Assembly (NCBI RefSeq): GCF_014303735.1
Contig: NZ_CP060296.1
Location: forward strand, 3,865,501 to 3,929,500
DNA: 64,000 bases
From: Variovorax sp. PAMC28562
GTDB lineage: Bacteria > Pseudomonadota > Gammaproteobacteria > Burkholderiales > Burkholderiaceae_C
Direction of reading: 5' to 3'
Below the pieces are notes generated by a model. It was not told the origin of the DNA, made no database searches, and worked only from the letters and a program-made list of their open reading frames with translations. This document shows, piece after piece, positions 1 to 8,494 of the stretch (within the stretch, counting starts at the first letter, position 1; every line of letters starts with the position of its first letter). The position numbers and the translations under genes are program-made.

Positions 1-1071
1 CGGCGGTTTCGTTGGCCCTTCGTTGTCGGCCGCTCGGTGAATGGGGGGTGGTGCATCCGTTCCACGCAATGGCCGCTCAGCGCAAAGGAGCGAACCATGC
101 GACCCTGGATGTGGATCGACCGCACTCCGAACCATCGTGTTCCCCCGTGATCCTGCCACCGCATAGGTACCCGGACTGCCCGCCGGGTAGTTCCCATCGA
201 TCGGCTGGTACCCGAAACTGAACTCGCTGTCTGACTTGAAAAATGTCCCCATCTGGGCGAACACCGTGCCGTCGTAGCTGTGGTCCGCCGTGGCCCCGTA
301 GCGCCCCAGCACCTCCCCGTTGACGATCAGCTGGCGCTGCACGAAAGCCTGCTCGCCGGGGGTGTTCTCGTTGGCGTAGTAGGCGTACAGCGCATTGCCG
401 TTGGCATCGTTGACGAAGCGGTGCGTGCGCAAGGTCGGCTGGCTGATCTGCCCGGCGTCCCCCACGAAGTTCAGCGCCCCGTTGGCGTCGTAGCCATAGG
501 CCACGCCCCCGATCTGCCCGGCACCGCCGGCACCCGGTCCGGCCACCACGTGCGAGGCTGTCATGCTGGTCTTCTGGCGGTAGCCCTCGGCGCGCTCCAG
601 CGTGTTGAGGGTGCTGGCCATGGTCAACGAGCCCACGTCCGCACTCAGGTAACCCAGCAGGTTGCCCGCAGCGTCGTACTGGTTGTAGTCGACGGCCGTC
701 TTCCAGACCCCGCCGGCGAAGATGTTCTGGTGCACCAGGCGCCCGTTGGCGTCGTACTGGCTGGTGCGCCCGTACACCGCGGGATTGGTGCTGTCGACGG
801 TCAGGCCGCTGACCGCACCGCTGGCGATGACGCGACTGGCCCCGTCATAGAGACGCCGGTCCACGGCCGCACCGTTGTGCGTGCTGCCGGACAGGCGCTC
901 CATGGCGTCGTAGCTGTAGGTGTCGCTGCCTGCGGCGCTGACATCGCTCACGCGGTTGCCCGCCAGGTCGTAGGCGAGGGCGTGGCCGTTGGTACCCAGG
1001 GTGCCGGCTGCATCCTGTGCATCCACCAGCGTCTGGCGGTTCATCGCGTCGTAGGCGTAGACCTGCAGAGA
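1..1071 (-). pseudogene. RHS-repeat core fragment (orphan, no start codon)
   Basis: Read on the minus strand, this stretch is an open frame of RHS/YD-type repeats: YDAMNR, YDLAGNR, YDAMERL, YDANGRL, YDAAGNL and YGYDANG occur in series. It then gives the conserved stretch ending FVQRQLIVNGEVLGRYG and FGYQPIDGN. An in-frame TAA at 1074-1072 lies just before the first repeat and no start codon follows, so it is a displaced 3' fragment rather than an intact gene. The frame stays open to the window edge. The LysM segment found in the second copy (5875-6066 and below) is missing because of an internal deletion near 154/155. It sits 14 bp downstream of the immunity gene, a usual place for orphan toxin tips in polymorphic toxin loci. 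Confidence 0.75.
155..346 (-). repeat. 192-bp duplicated RHS segment, copy A
   Basis: This segment aligns without gaps to 5875-6066 (offset 5720). I count about 6 mismatches in 192 bp. The left boundary at 154/155 is a deletion junction: bases just left of it match 5677-5690 instead, so about 184 bp corresponding to 5691-5874 (most of the LysM coding region) are absent here. The right part continues into RHS repeats, whereas copy B stops there. Confidence 0.85.
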
Positions 1072-1085
1072 TTAGGCGATTCAAC

Positions 1086-1697
1086 TCAATTGAACTGAGT
1101 CCAGTGATCAATTTGCTCAGTCCAGAAGCGATCGTCGCAATCCGCTCCCACCGCAGCTTTTATGTCGGAAACCGTTAGATATTCCAGTGCTGAGTCTGCT
1201 TTGTGCAATTGCACCGTTGACAGCATTCGAAGACATGTCGAAAAATCGCCGGCAATCTTCACCGCTGTATTTGCACCATCTGCAGCTTGGTAGGCGAGTA
1301 CATCACCGGATTGAACGTCGAGCAAAATCACATAGGGGTCGCCTTGCGCAATGAATAACCAGGTCTTTGGACGTTCTGTGAAAGCGTCATCCCACCAACT
1401 ATTGGCATTACCCCACTGGTTGTTGCTCAACAGTCGCCCTGCGAAGGAGCCTTTGAAGCCGAAGCTAAAACCTGCCACATTGAGGTTCGTTAGATCCCAT
1501 CGCGAGAGCACTTCTTCGAATGCCGGCGGACAGCCATTTCCAGCAAGCTGTTGCACTGCAGCCTGCACGTCGGAAAGTTGAGTAGCGGACGATGGCGAAG
1601 GTAATAAATCGGAGTAGTAGTCTGGAAATGAATTCGCCTTTTCCCCGTACTTGCGTCGAAGTGCTGCATCGATCTGATCAAATGTTAGTGGAGTCAT
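1086..1697 (-). CDS. SMI1/KNR4 (SUKH)-like immunity protein
   Basis: A 203-residue acidic, Trp-rich protein. The early PPAFEEVLSRWD stretch (about residues 57-68) and the later IAQGDPYVILLDVQSGDVLAY segment (about 115-137) fit the SUKH/SMI1-KNR4 fold, a common immunity fold for polymorphic toxins. It starts 6 bp downstream of the toxin stop codon at 1704, which is the expected toxin-immunity order on the minus strand. Inference: it binds and neutralises the C-terminal domain encoded just upstream. The family match is by eye and fairly remote. Confidence 0.6.
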   Translation of the reverse strand: MTPLTFDQIDAALRRKYGEKANSFPDYYSDLLPSPSSATQLSDVQAAVQQLAGNGCPPAFEEVLSRWDLTNLNVAGFSFGFKGSFAGRLLSNNQWGNANSWWDDAFTERPKTWLFIAQGDPYVILLDVQSGDVLAYQAADGANTAVKIAGDFSTCLRMLSTVQLHKADSALEYLTVSDIKAAVGADCDDRFWTEQIDHWTQFN

Positions 1698-1703
1698 AAC
1701 GGA

Positions 1704-3190
1704 TTAGTTCCCAATGCTCTGCAGATGCCATATTCCCGACGAGCTGGTGTGAGTCGCTGCAGGTACTGGCGACGCATAGGCGCCGAAATCGACGTGATGA
1801 TGAATCAAAGCATCCCCCATAAATGACATATGTTCCGGAAAAGTGCTGACCCAAGTGCTATCAATCTTTGGAGCAAGTCCGTCTGCCGCTCGCATGGCAT
1901 TGCCGGGTGATAAAGATTGCGGTATCTGGTCGGTCCAAGCTTTCCAGAATTGAGACGAGTTTCGCAATCCCCCGCCAGCGCCCGATGTTGACGTCCCGCT
2001 GGTGAACCGGCTGGTGTCTATCGTATAAGCAGGGTCAGCCCTTCCTGGAAAGCTAGGATCGTATCGAGTGACATAAGGTGAAGTTTCCGGGATCGCGTCA
2101 GCCCAACCAATCGCTCGCTGCATTGGAGGGACGACGTAGTTCGCGGCCCCCAACTGATAATTGAATTGAGTCAACTGCTGATACCCGAGTTGCCCGGTCC
2201 GCGACGCAGCCAAGTCCTCGACCGCGATCCGCGTTGCAGCGCCGCCAACTTCCCCCATCGCCCCCAAAGTCCTGGCAACCGGCGCGACCATCGGCGCTGC
2301 CAACGCAATCACATTCGTTGCGTCATTGGCCGCACGCTCGAAGGCGCCGTACACATTGCCCGAGCGGTACGCATCACCGATGCGCCCCGCCTCGCCACTC
2401 ACCGCGTCCCAAGCCCGTGAAGCTTGTCCCGCTGGATCCACGACGGTCAAACCCGCATTGATCGACAGCGACTTCAACCCGCCCAGCAATGCGTCGGTGC
2501 GTTGGCTCTGCCGGTAATTGGCCTGCTCGACCTTTGAAGTCGTCCGACTCAAGAGGCCGCCCGTGGCGAAATTCCCAAGTTGCAGAGCCGAATCGTTGGT
2601 CAAGGTAGCCGCGCTCAGCACAATGCCCTTGACCGCATTGAACTCACCGGCCATCGCGCCAGAGTAGGCTTGCCACGCGGTGCTGACGCCGCTACTTGCC
2701 TGAGACCAGTCGTCCAAAAGATCGTTGCCCAGCGCTTCGTCGTCAGCACTTCGCACGATCGTCGCGGGCAAGATCCCGCTAGGCGCGACATGGCCTGGGT
2801 CGACGCTGTCGCCCAAAGCCAATGGGCTCGAAGGGTCGCCAATGCTGTTTTCTGCGTACATTGCGCCTCGGTTGAGGTCGATGTGACGCATGTTTTCTGC
2901 ATTGCTGATCAAGGAGCCGTCGTGCAGCGTGCTCATCGAGGTTGGCGACCCTGCATCGAACCCGCTAAAGATGCGTGCCCGCTCATCGGCCCCCACCTGT
3001 TTCGGCACGCCGATCGACGCATTGGCCGCAGCAACCGAGTCCCCCAACACATTCCCAAAGACGTCCGAAGCCAGCGTGGCCGCATTCATCTTGCCCCCAC
3101 GCACGGCCTGCCCGATGGCGCTGGAAGCCAGCGCGGACACCAGACTCTTGCCGAACTCGAAGTTGCCCGAAGTGCCCGGGCTGTAGCCCA
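1704..3190 (-). pseudogene. 3' half of IS-interrupted LysM/RHS-type toxin (C-terminal toxin domain)
   Basis: About 495 residues are readable from a GTG created at the IS junction (3191). Joining 5207-6066 to this part after removing the IS and one target duplication restores one frame through GINEAMG/YSPGTSG. The N-terminal part is Ala/Gly-rich. The last 35 residues contain an IHHHVDFG block followed by a P-V-P-x3-H and S-G-I-W-H pattern. This resembles HNH/EndoVII-type (LHH-like) nuclease toxin tips, an assignment made only by motif spacing. A short immunity-type gene follows at 1697. Whether the GTG-initiated remnant is translated is unknown, because the native promoter side is cut off by the IS. 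Confidence 0.65.
3185..3190. repeat. Left target-site duplication (AGCCCA)
   Basis: The hexamer AGCCCA lies directly outside the left end of the IS and is repeated at 5207-5212 outside the right end. Confidence 0.85.
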
Positions 3191-3208
3191 CCCGAGTTCG
3201 ACAGTTAA
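3191..3208 (+). repeat. IS terminal inverted repeat, left
   Basis: CCCGAGTTCGACAGTTAA, identical over 18 bp to the reverse complement of 5189-5206; the two ends diverge at the next base. Confidence 0.9.
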
Positions 3209-3254
3209 ACGCGTAACGTATTGATCCATATAGGGCCGCGCATCAAACGCTCCA

Positions 3255-5057
3255 CTACAACAGGGTCAGTTGGGTATCGAGATTGGGTTTTGGGATGTCC
3301 AGTGCCGCCAGGATGGCGGCATGTTGTGTGGTGACCGACGACAGTCCGGCCACCGGCTGGCTGTCGTTCAGAGTGATGCGGTGATGCTGAATGCGGCGCA
3401 GTTGTGCCAATGCCCGCTCGGGTGATAGCGCCGTGTCACTTGCGTGCAGGCGGGTGCGCATCACCCGGTACAGGATCAGCGCCATGAAGCAGATTGCCGC
3501 GTGCGCCCGGATGCGTCCGGGCAGCCGGTGATAAATGGGTCCGATCTCAATCTCCGATTTCAGGACTCGAAACCCTCGTTCGATGTCGGCCAGTGACTTG
3601 TATCGCCGCACCACATCCTCAGGCGCGAGATCGGCGACATTGGTCACCAGCAGCAGCTTGCCGTCCATCAGACGCGCGTGCGCCAGGGCGCGCTCATCGA
3701 TGCCGTAGCTGAACAGCTCACTCTTGAGATCGACCTTGACGATGCGTGCCAGATGGGCCTCGCACACCTCGTGATAGAAGCGCGCCCGTGCACCGCCGTC
3801 AGACAGCTTGCGGCCGCGAACCTTTTTGACGAGGGCCTGATCGCTGTTGTTTTTGCTGTCTTTCCGGCTGTCCTTTGCGCTGTCCTGCGCATCGAGCTTG
3901 CCCGTCCATTGCGCGGCCTGCTGCTCCAGTGCCTCGATGCGCCGGTCGCGCTTGGCACCGGCCTCCAACGCAACCTGCGGATCGTGTGCAACCACCAGGC
4001 GCAAGTCGTTCCAGCGCGTCTCGGTGACCACCTCGGACGGCGCATCGGCGCACTGCGCCGCATGCAGTGGACCCAGCAGATCGATGAAGTCCGCATAACG
4101 TCGTCCTGGCACGGCCAGGATGAATTCCAGCTGACCCCCACCTGGCAAAGTGATGGCCTGCAAATCTGCCAGGTTGTCGCTCGAGAGCAGCCCGCGATCG
4201 GCCACGGCAATGACGCGCTTGACGGGCAAGCGCTGCACGATCTTCTCGATGATGGGCTTGAGCGTGGTCACCTCGGCCGTGTTGCCATCGAACACCTCGT
4301 GGTACAGCGGCAGGCCCTGGGCGGTCTGCACCACGCCGAGCATGACCTGGCGGGCGATGAGCCCTTCCTTGGCTATGCCGAAGTGGCGCAAGTCGCCTTC
4401 CTGCTGCGACAGGCCGCTGGCACGGATGGTGGTCATGTCGTAGAACACGATGGCCAGATCCTGATCGACCAGCGGGCGCAGCAAGCCGGCGAGCACCGCC
4501 TCGACTTCCTCGTGGCTGTCGACCAGCGCGTCCATGGCACGCAGCAGGTGCTGGTGGGTGATCGACTCGCACATGATGCCGGGCAGGCTGACGGTCTCGA
4601 CCCAGCGCAGCACGCCGAGTTTGGAGTCCGGATCGCACAGGCGGTTGAGCACCATCACGCGGATCAGGGCCTCGACGTCGATGGTGTGGCGGGTGCGCCG
4701 GAACAGCGTTCGCAGACGATCGAAGCCGAGCGAATTCCACAGCTGCGTGAGAGCCCAGACGTCGCCGAAGTCGCGTGCCGATTCGAAGTGCACGACTGGT
4801 TGCGCTGCAGCACCAGACGCGCCGCTCAGCCTGCGTGAGACAGCGGGTGATGTAGCGGGTGAAGTAGCAGGCGAGCCAACGGGCTGACCGGTGACACGCA
4901 GCAGGCCGGAGATGACGGACTCGAGGCCGCTGTCCATCTGGTCGAGTCGACCCAGGGTGGCCACGGTGCGCTGCTTGGGGCGTCCGGAATCGTCGCGATA
5001 GGCTTCGACGAGTTGGACGTATTGGCGCGGGCCGGAGCGGGTGACTTTGATGAACAC
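3255..5057 (-). CDS. IS1634-family-like DDE transposase
   Basis: 600 residues with a GTG start, filling the IS. Features of this transposase group are visible: an N-terminal QRTVATLGRL segment (about 30-38), the first catalytic Asp in FYDMTTI (D207), the second in VADRGLL (D287), and the C-terminal DIERGFRVLKSE block carrying the catalytic Glu, followed by HLP-type text (YHRLPGRIRAH). A Pro/Ser/Ala/Thr-rich linker (about 60-75) is low complexity. The frame is intact with no stop or shift. It would cut and paste the element using the 18-bp end repeats. Confidence 0.9.
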   Translation of the reverse strand: MFIKVTRSGPRQYVQLVEAYRDDSGRPKQRTVATLGRLDQMDSGLESVISGLLRVTGQPVGSPATSPATSPAVSRRLSGASGAAAQPVVHFESARDFGDVWALTQLWNSLGFDRLRTLFRRTRHTIDVEALIRVMVLNRLCDPDSKLGVLRWVETVSLPGIMCESITHQHLLRAMDALVDSHEEVEAVLAGLLRPLVDQDLAIVFYDMTTIRASGLSQQEGDLRHFGIAKEGLIARQVMLGVVQTAQGLPLYHEVFDGNTAEVTTLKPIIEKIVQRLPVKRVIAVADRGLLSSDNLADLQAITLPGGGQLEFILAVPGRRYADFIDLLGPLHAAQCADAPSEVVTETRWNDLRLVVAHDPQVALEAGAKRDRRIEALEQQAAQWTGKLDAQDSAKDSRKDSKNNSDQALVKKVRGRKLSDGGARARFYHEVCEAHLARIVKVDLKSELFSYGIDERALAHARLMDGKLLLVTNVADLAPEDVVRRYKSLADIERGFRVLKSEIEIGPIYHRLPGRIRAHAAICFMALILYRVMRTRLHASDTALSPERALAQLRRIQHHRITLNDSQPVAGLSSVTTQHAAILAALDIPKPNLDTQLTLL

Positions 5058-5188
5058 GCCACTACTCTAATCGATCACACTATAAATGTAGAAATGGATA
5101 GAAAATAGAAAAACGTGCCATTACCAGAATATCGAAAATGGAGCGCTAAGTCGTTGTTTATATTGGAGTCGAAGCACCCAGCCAGCGA

Positions 5189-5206
5189 TTAACTGTCGAA
5201 CTCGGG
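5189..5206 (-). repeat. IS terminal inverted repeat, right
   Basis: On the minus strand this reads CCCGAGTTCGACAGTTAA, an 18-bp perfect match to the left end at 3191-3208. Confidence 0.9.
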
Positions 5207-5212
5207 AGCCCA
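5207..5212. repeat. Right target-site duplication (AGCCCA)
   Basis: Second copy of the hexamer found at 3185-3190, abutting the right terminal repeat. Confidence 0.85.
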
Positions 5213-5874
5213 TGGCCTCATTGATCCCCTGACCCACGCCAGCGCTCACTGCAGAGGCCGCTACAGAGCGCCATGAGAAGCTCGACTGCAGGCCGGTGGC
5301 GACACCGACGCCTTGGGTCAAAGCATTGCCCGCAGCACTCTGAATAATGCGATTGCCGATCGAACTGACGGTGCCACTCCCTGTGAAGTCCACGCCGCTC
5401 AGCCCACCCGAGATGCCTCCGCTGACCGCGGCCAATGCCACGCCCTTCCAGCTGAACGAGTCCTGCGCACCGATGGCGACCCCCACCGCCTGACTGGCCA
5501 CCGAGCCGAGGGCCGCCGACGCCGCACCACCCAGCACACCGCCGAGTTGGCCGATGGCCGGAATCAGCTCCGGCGCAAAGATCGCCACCACCACCGCCAC
5601 GATCACCACGATGATCGTCCCGATGGCCCCACAGCCGCCCTTGTCCTGCGGCTGCGCCATCAAGGTCGGACTCGTATTCCCCGTGATCCTGCTCGGGTCG
5701 TAAGGCCTGAAGGTGTTGGCGCTGTTCGCACTGCCCACCGCAGTGGGAATCGTCAGCACCTGCCCGGCCCGCAAGTCCCCGTTGCTCGACAACCCGTTGG
5801 CGTCCGCAATCAGGTACCAGAGGTTCGCATCCCCATAGGCCCCCTTGGCGATCGTCTGCAGCGTGTCCCCCGCG

Positions 5875-6066
5875 GCCACCGCATAGGTGCCCGGACTGCC
5901 GGCCGGGTAGTTGCCATCGATCGGCTGGTACCCGAAACTGAACTCGCTGTCTGACTTGAAAAATGTCCCCATCTGGGCGAACACCGTGCCGTCGTAGCTG
6001 TGGTCCGCCGTGGCCCCGTAGCGCCCCAGCACCTCGCCGTTGACGATCAGCTGCCGCTGTACGAAA
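5875..6066 (-). repeat. 192-bp duplicated RHS segment, copy B
   Basis: Near-identical to 155-346 (offset 5720, about 6 mismatches, no gaps). Homology ends sharply at 6066, where sequence switches to the plus-strand PIN-domain remnant. This marks the 6066/6067 joint as a recombination boundary. Confidence 0.85.
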
Positions 6067-6332
6067 AGTTCGCCAACCGTTTGGCTGGTCAAACGCCGGA
6101 TGGCATCGCTGGCGATTTGCGCATGCTGGCCATCTTGGTCACTCCTATCAGCGTGCCGCGCGTGGTGCCCACAGATCCTGACGATGACGAGGTGCTGGCA
6201 GCAGCTCTGGCCGGCGCGGCTGGCCTGATCGCATCGGGTGGCCGGCGCGATCTGCTGCCGCTGGACAGCAATGAGGGCATCCCCATCGTCACGGCCCGCG
6301 ACGCTTGGCAGCGCATCGCCTCGAAGGCCTGA
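6067..6332 (+). pseudogene. 3' remnant of a PIN-family toxin gene (COG1569-like)
   Basis: The plus frame reads FANRLAGQTPDGIAGDL, then VPRVVPTDPDDDEVLAAAL, then GIPIVTARDAW and a TGA at 6330-6332. The DPDDDxVLAxAL and GIPIVT blocks are typical of the C-terminal half of PIN-domain toxins of the COG1569 kind. The N-terminal half is replaced by the RHS fragment. The usual SGDRxLL block reads SGGRRDLL here, so an acidic residue common at that site is gone. Non-functional remnant; its antitoxin is not in the window. Confidence 0.65.
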
Positions 6333-6371
6333 TTCACGGGTTCAGCACACCGCTCGCCGATAATTCGGCAC

Positions 6372-7589
6372 ATGAATCCCCTGCTCGCCAAACTGCAGCC
6401 CTACCCGTTCGAGCGCCTGCGAAAGCTGTTCGAGGGCGTCACTCCCAACCCGGCATTCAAGCCCATCAGCCTCGGCATCGGCGAGCCGAAACATCCCACG
6501 CCGCAGTTCATCAAGGACGCGCTGACGCAGGGTCTTGGCGCACTGTCTGCCTACCCAGCGACTGCGGGCGACCTGAAGCTGCGGACCGCCTTCACCGACT
6601 GGCTGCAGCGCCGTTACGGCGTGACGCTCGATCCGGCGACGCAGGCTCTGCCCGTCAATGGCACGCGCGAGGCGCTGTTCTCGCTCACGCAAACAGTGGT
6701 CGACGGCACACGTTCTCCCGCGCCCATCGTGATCTCGCCCAATCCGTTCTATCAAATCTATGAAGGTTCGGCCTTGCTGGCGGGCGCCGAGACCTGGTAC
6801 GCGCCGAGCGATCCGGCGCGCAATTTCGCGGTCGACTGGGACAGCGTTCCGGCCGACATCTGGGCGCGCACGCAACTCGTTTTCGCGTGTTCGCCGGGCA
6901 ACCCTACCGGCGCAGTGATGCCGCTCGACGAATGGAAGAAGCTCTTCGCCTTGTCTGATCGCTACGGCTTCGTGATCGCGTCAGACGAGTGCTACAGCGA
7001 GATCTATTTCCGGGACGAGCCGCCGCTCGGCGGACTCGAGGCGGCTGCCAAGTTGGGTCGTGCCGACTTCAAGAACCTGATCGCTATGACATCTTTGTCA
7101 AAGCGCAGCAATGTGCCGGGCATGCGCAGTGGTTTTGTTGCCGGCGATGTCGACGTCATCAAGAGCTTTCTCCTGTACCGGACGTACCACGGCAGCGCCA
7201 TGAGCGGTGCCGTGGGCGCGGCCAGCATCGCGGCCTGGGGCGACGAGACGCATGTGATCGACAACCGCGCCCTGTACCGCAGCAAGTTCGCCACGGTGAC
7301 GCCGCTGCTCGAAGCCGTGCTCGACGTGCGCTTGCCCGACGCGGCCTTTTACCTGTGGGCCGGCCTGCCCGACGCCTGGAAAGGCGACCAGACCGGCGAC
7401 GATGAAGGCTTCGCGCGGGCGCTGTACGCTCAATACAATGTGACGGTTTTGCCAGGGAGCTACCTGGCACGCGATTCGCAGGGCATCAACCCGGGCCGGG
7501 GTCGCATCCGCATGGCGCTGGTCGCAGACACCGCCGAGTGCGTCGAAGCCGCCGGCCGCATCGTTCAGTTCGTTCAAAAAGGCCGCTGA
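6372..7589 (+). CDS. dapC: Succinyldiaminopimelate transaminase
   Basis: 405 residues, fold-type I PLP aminotransferase. It converts N-succinyl-2-amino-6-ketopimelate to N-succinyl-LL-diaminopimelate in the lysine/peptidoglycan pathway. Visible are PGNPTG (N177), SDECYSEIY (D205, Y208) and the PLP lysine in SLSKRS (K244). The N-terminal text [16 protein letters not shown] is characteristic of the betaproteobacterial DapC group. dapD follows after 31 bp and dapE is two genes on, which supports the role. The length is normal for the family. Confidence 0.93.
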   Translation: MNPLLAKLQPYPFERLRKLFEGVTPNPAFKPISLGIGEPKHPTPQFIKDALTQGLGALSAYPATAGDLKLRTAFTDWLQRRYGVTLDPATQALPVNGTREALFSLTQTVVDGTRSPAPIVISPNPFYQIYEGSALLAGAETWYAPSDPARNFAVDWDSVPADIWARTQLVFACSPGNPTGAVMPLDEWKKLFALSDRYGFVIASDECYSEIYFRDEPPLGGLEAAAKLGRADFKNLIAMTSLSKRSNVPGMRSGFVAGDVDVIKSFLLYRTYHGSAMSGAVGAASIAAWGDETHVIDNRALYRSKFATVTPLLEAVLDVRLPDAAFYLWAGLPDAWKGDQTGDDEGFARALYAQYNVTVLPGSYLARDSQGINPGRGRIRMALVADTAECVEAAGRIVQFVQKGR

Positions 7590-7620
7590 GGCCACCGTTT
7601 TTCTTTCGAGACTCCTTTCA

Positions 7621-8445
7621 ATGACCCAACAACTCCAGCAGACCATCGACGCCGCGTGGGACAACCGCGCCAACCTGTCCCCTTCCGACGCGCCCGCCGA
7701 GGTGCGCGACGCCGTCGAGCACGTGATAAGCGAACTCAACAACGGCACGCTGCGCGTCGCCACGCGCGAGAGTGTCGGCCAGTGGACGGTGCACCAGTGG
7801 ATCAAAAAGGCGGTGCTGCTGTCGTTTCGGCTGAAGGACAACGAGCAGATTCAGGCGGGCTCGCTCGGCTTCTACGACAAGGTGCAGACCAAGTTCTCGC
7901 ACCTGTCGGCCGCTGAATTGAAAGAAGCGGGCGTGCGCATCGTGCCGCCGGCCGTGGCCCGTCGCGGCAGCTTCATCGCCAAGGGCGCGATCCTGATGCC
8001 GAGCTACGTGAACATCGGCGCCTACGTCGGCGAAGGCACGATGGTCGACACATGGGCCACCGTCGGCTCCTGCGCGCAGATCGGCGCCAACTGTCATTTG
8101 TCGGGCGGCGTCGGCATCGGCGGCGTGTTGGAACCCTTGCAGGCCGGCCCGACCATCATCGAAGACAACTGCTTCATCGGCGCCCGCTCCGAAGTGGTCG
8201 AAGGCGTGATCGTCGAAGAAAACTCTGTGCTGTCGATGGGCGTCTTCATCGGCCAGAGCACGCCGATTTATGACCGCGCGACCGACACCGTCAGCTATGG
8301 CCGCGTTCCCGCAGGCTCGGTCGTCGTGGCCGGCAACCTGCCCAAGCCGGGCGGCAAGTACAGCACTTACGCGGCCATCATCATGAAGAAGGTCGACGCC
8401 AAGACGCGCTCGACCACCAGCCTCAACGACCTGCTGCGCGACTAG
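7621..8445 (+). CDS. dapD: 2,3,4,5-tetrahydropyridine-2,6-dicarboxylate N-succinyltransferase
   Basis: 274 residues. It transfers succinyl from succinyl-CoA to tetrahydrodipicolinate, the step before DapC. The N-terminal helical domain (WDNRANLSP) is followed by a hexapeptide-repeat left-handed beta-helix ([34 protein letters not shown] is the core region), where [12 protein letters not shown] is the conserved active-site segment. The length matches the family (about 274). It sits directly behind dapC, probably in one transcript. Confidence 0.95.
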   Translation: MTQQLQQTIDAAWDNRANLSPSDAPAEVRDAVEHVISELNNGTLRVATRESVGQWTVHQWIKKAVLLSFRLKDNEQIQAGSLGFYDKVQTKFSHLSAAELKEAGVRIVPPAVARRGSFIAKGAILMPSYVNIGAYVGEGTMVDTWATVGSCAQIGANCHLSGGVGIGGVLEPLQAGPTIIEDNCFIGARSEVVEGVIVEENSVLSMGVFIGQSTPIYDRATDTVSYGRVPAGSVVVAGNLPKPGGKYSTYAAIIMKKVDAKTRSTTSLNDLLRD

Positions 8446-8494
8446 ACTTTTTTTTCAACGACAACTGCCACGACAACTGCCGGAGGAGATTTCG

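Larger units (their letters stand above)
3191..5206 (-). mobile_element. IS1634-family-like insertion sequence, 2016 bp
   Basis: The element is bounded by perfect 18-bp terminal inverted repeats (CCCGAGTTCGACAGTTAA at 3191-3208 and its reverse complement at 5189-5206). It is flanked by the 6-bp direct duplication AGCCCA. It carries a single transposase gene on the minus strand. A 6-bp duplication and about 2-kb size fit the IS1634 group of the IS4 superfamily. It disrupts a LysM/RHS-type toxin gene, whose frame is restored when the IS and one duplication copy are removed. Perfect ends and duplication suggest a recent, possibly still active, insertion. Confidence 0.9.
5207..6066 (-). pseudogene. 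5' part of interrupted RHS/LysM-type toxin (LysM plus hydrophobic tail)
   Basis: The minus-strand frame begins abruptly at the RHS text FVQRQLIVNGEVLG; its own 5' part is lost at a junction with a PIN-toxin stub at about 6066. A clear LysM domain follows (TYAVAAGDTLQTIAKGAYG through AGQVLTIPTAV), then a hydrophobic segment (IGTIIVVIVAVVVAIF) and two tandem Gly/Ala-rich repeats of about 30 residues, each containing a SFSW motif. At GINEAMG the IS interrupts it. Readable frame continues 28 codons into the IS to a stop at 5121. An ATG at 6092 lies in non-RHS sequence and is probably not a native start. Confidence 0.75.

Noticed and set aside
280..1098. 272-residue plus-strand frame
   Set aside because: Antisense of RHS repeats; the Gly/Val/Ala/His periodicity comes from the YD repeats on the minus strand.
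3678..4838. 386-residue plus-strand frame inside the IS
   Set aside because: Antisense to the intact transposase; low-complexity composition typical of shadows.
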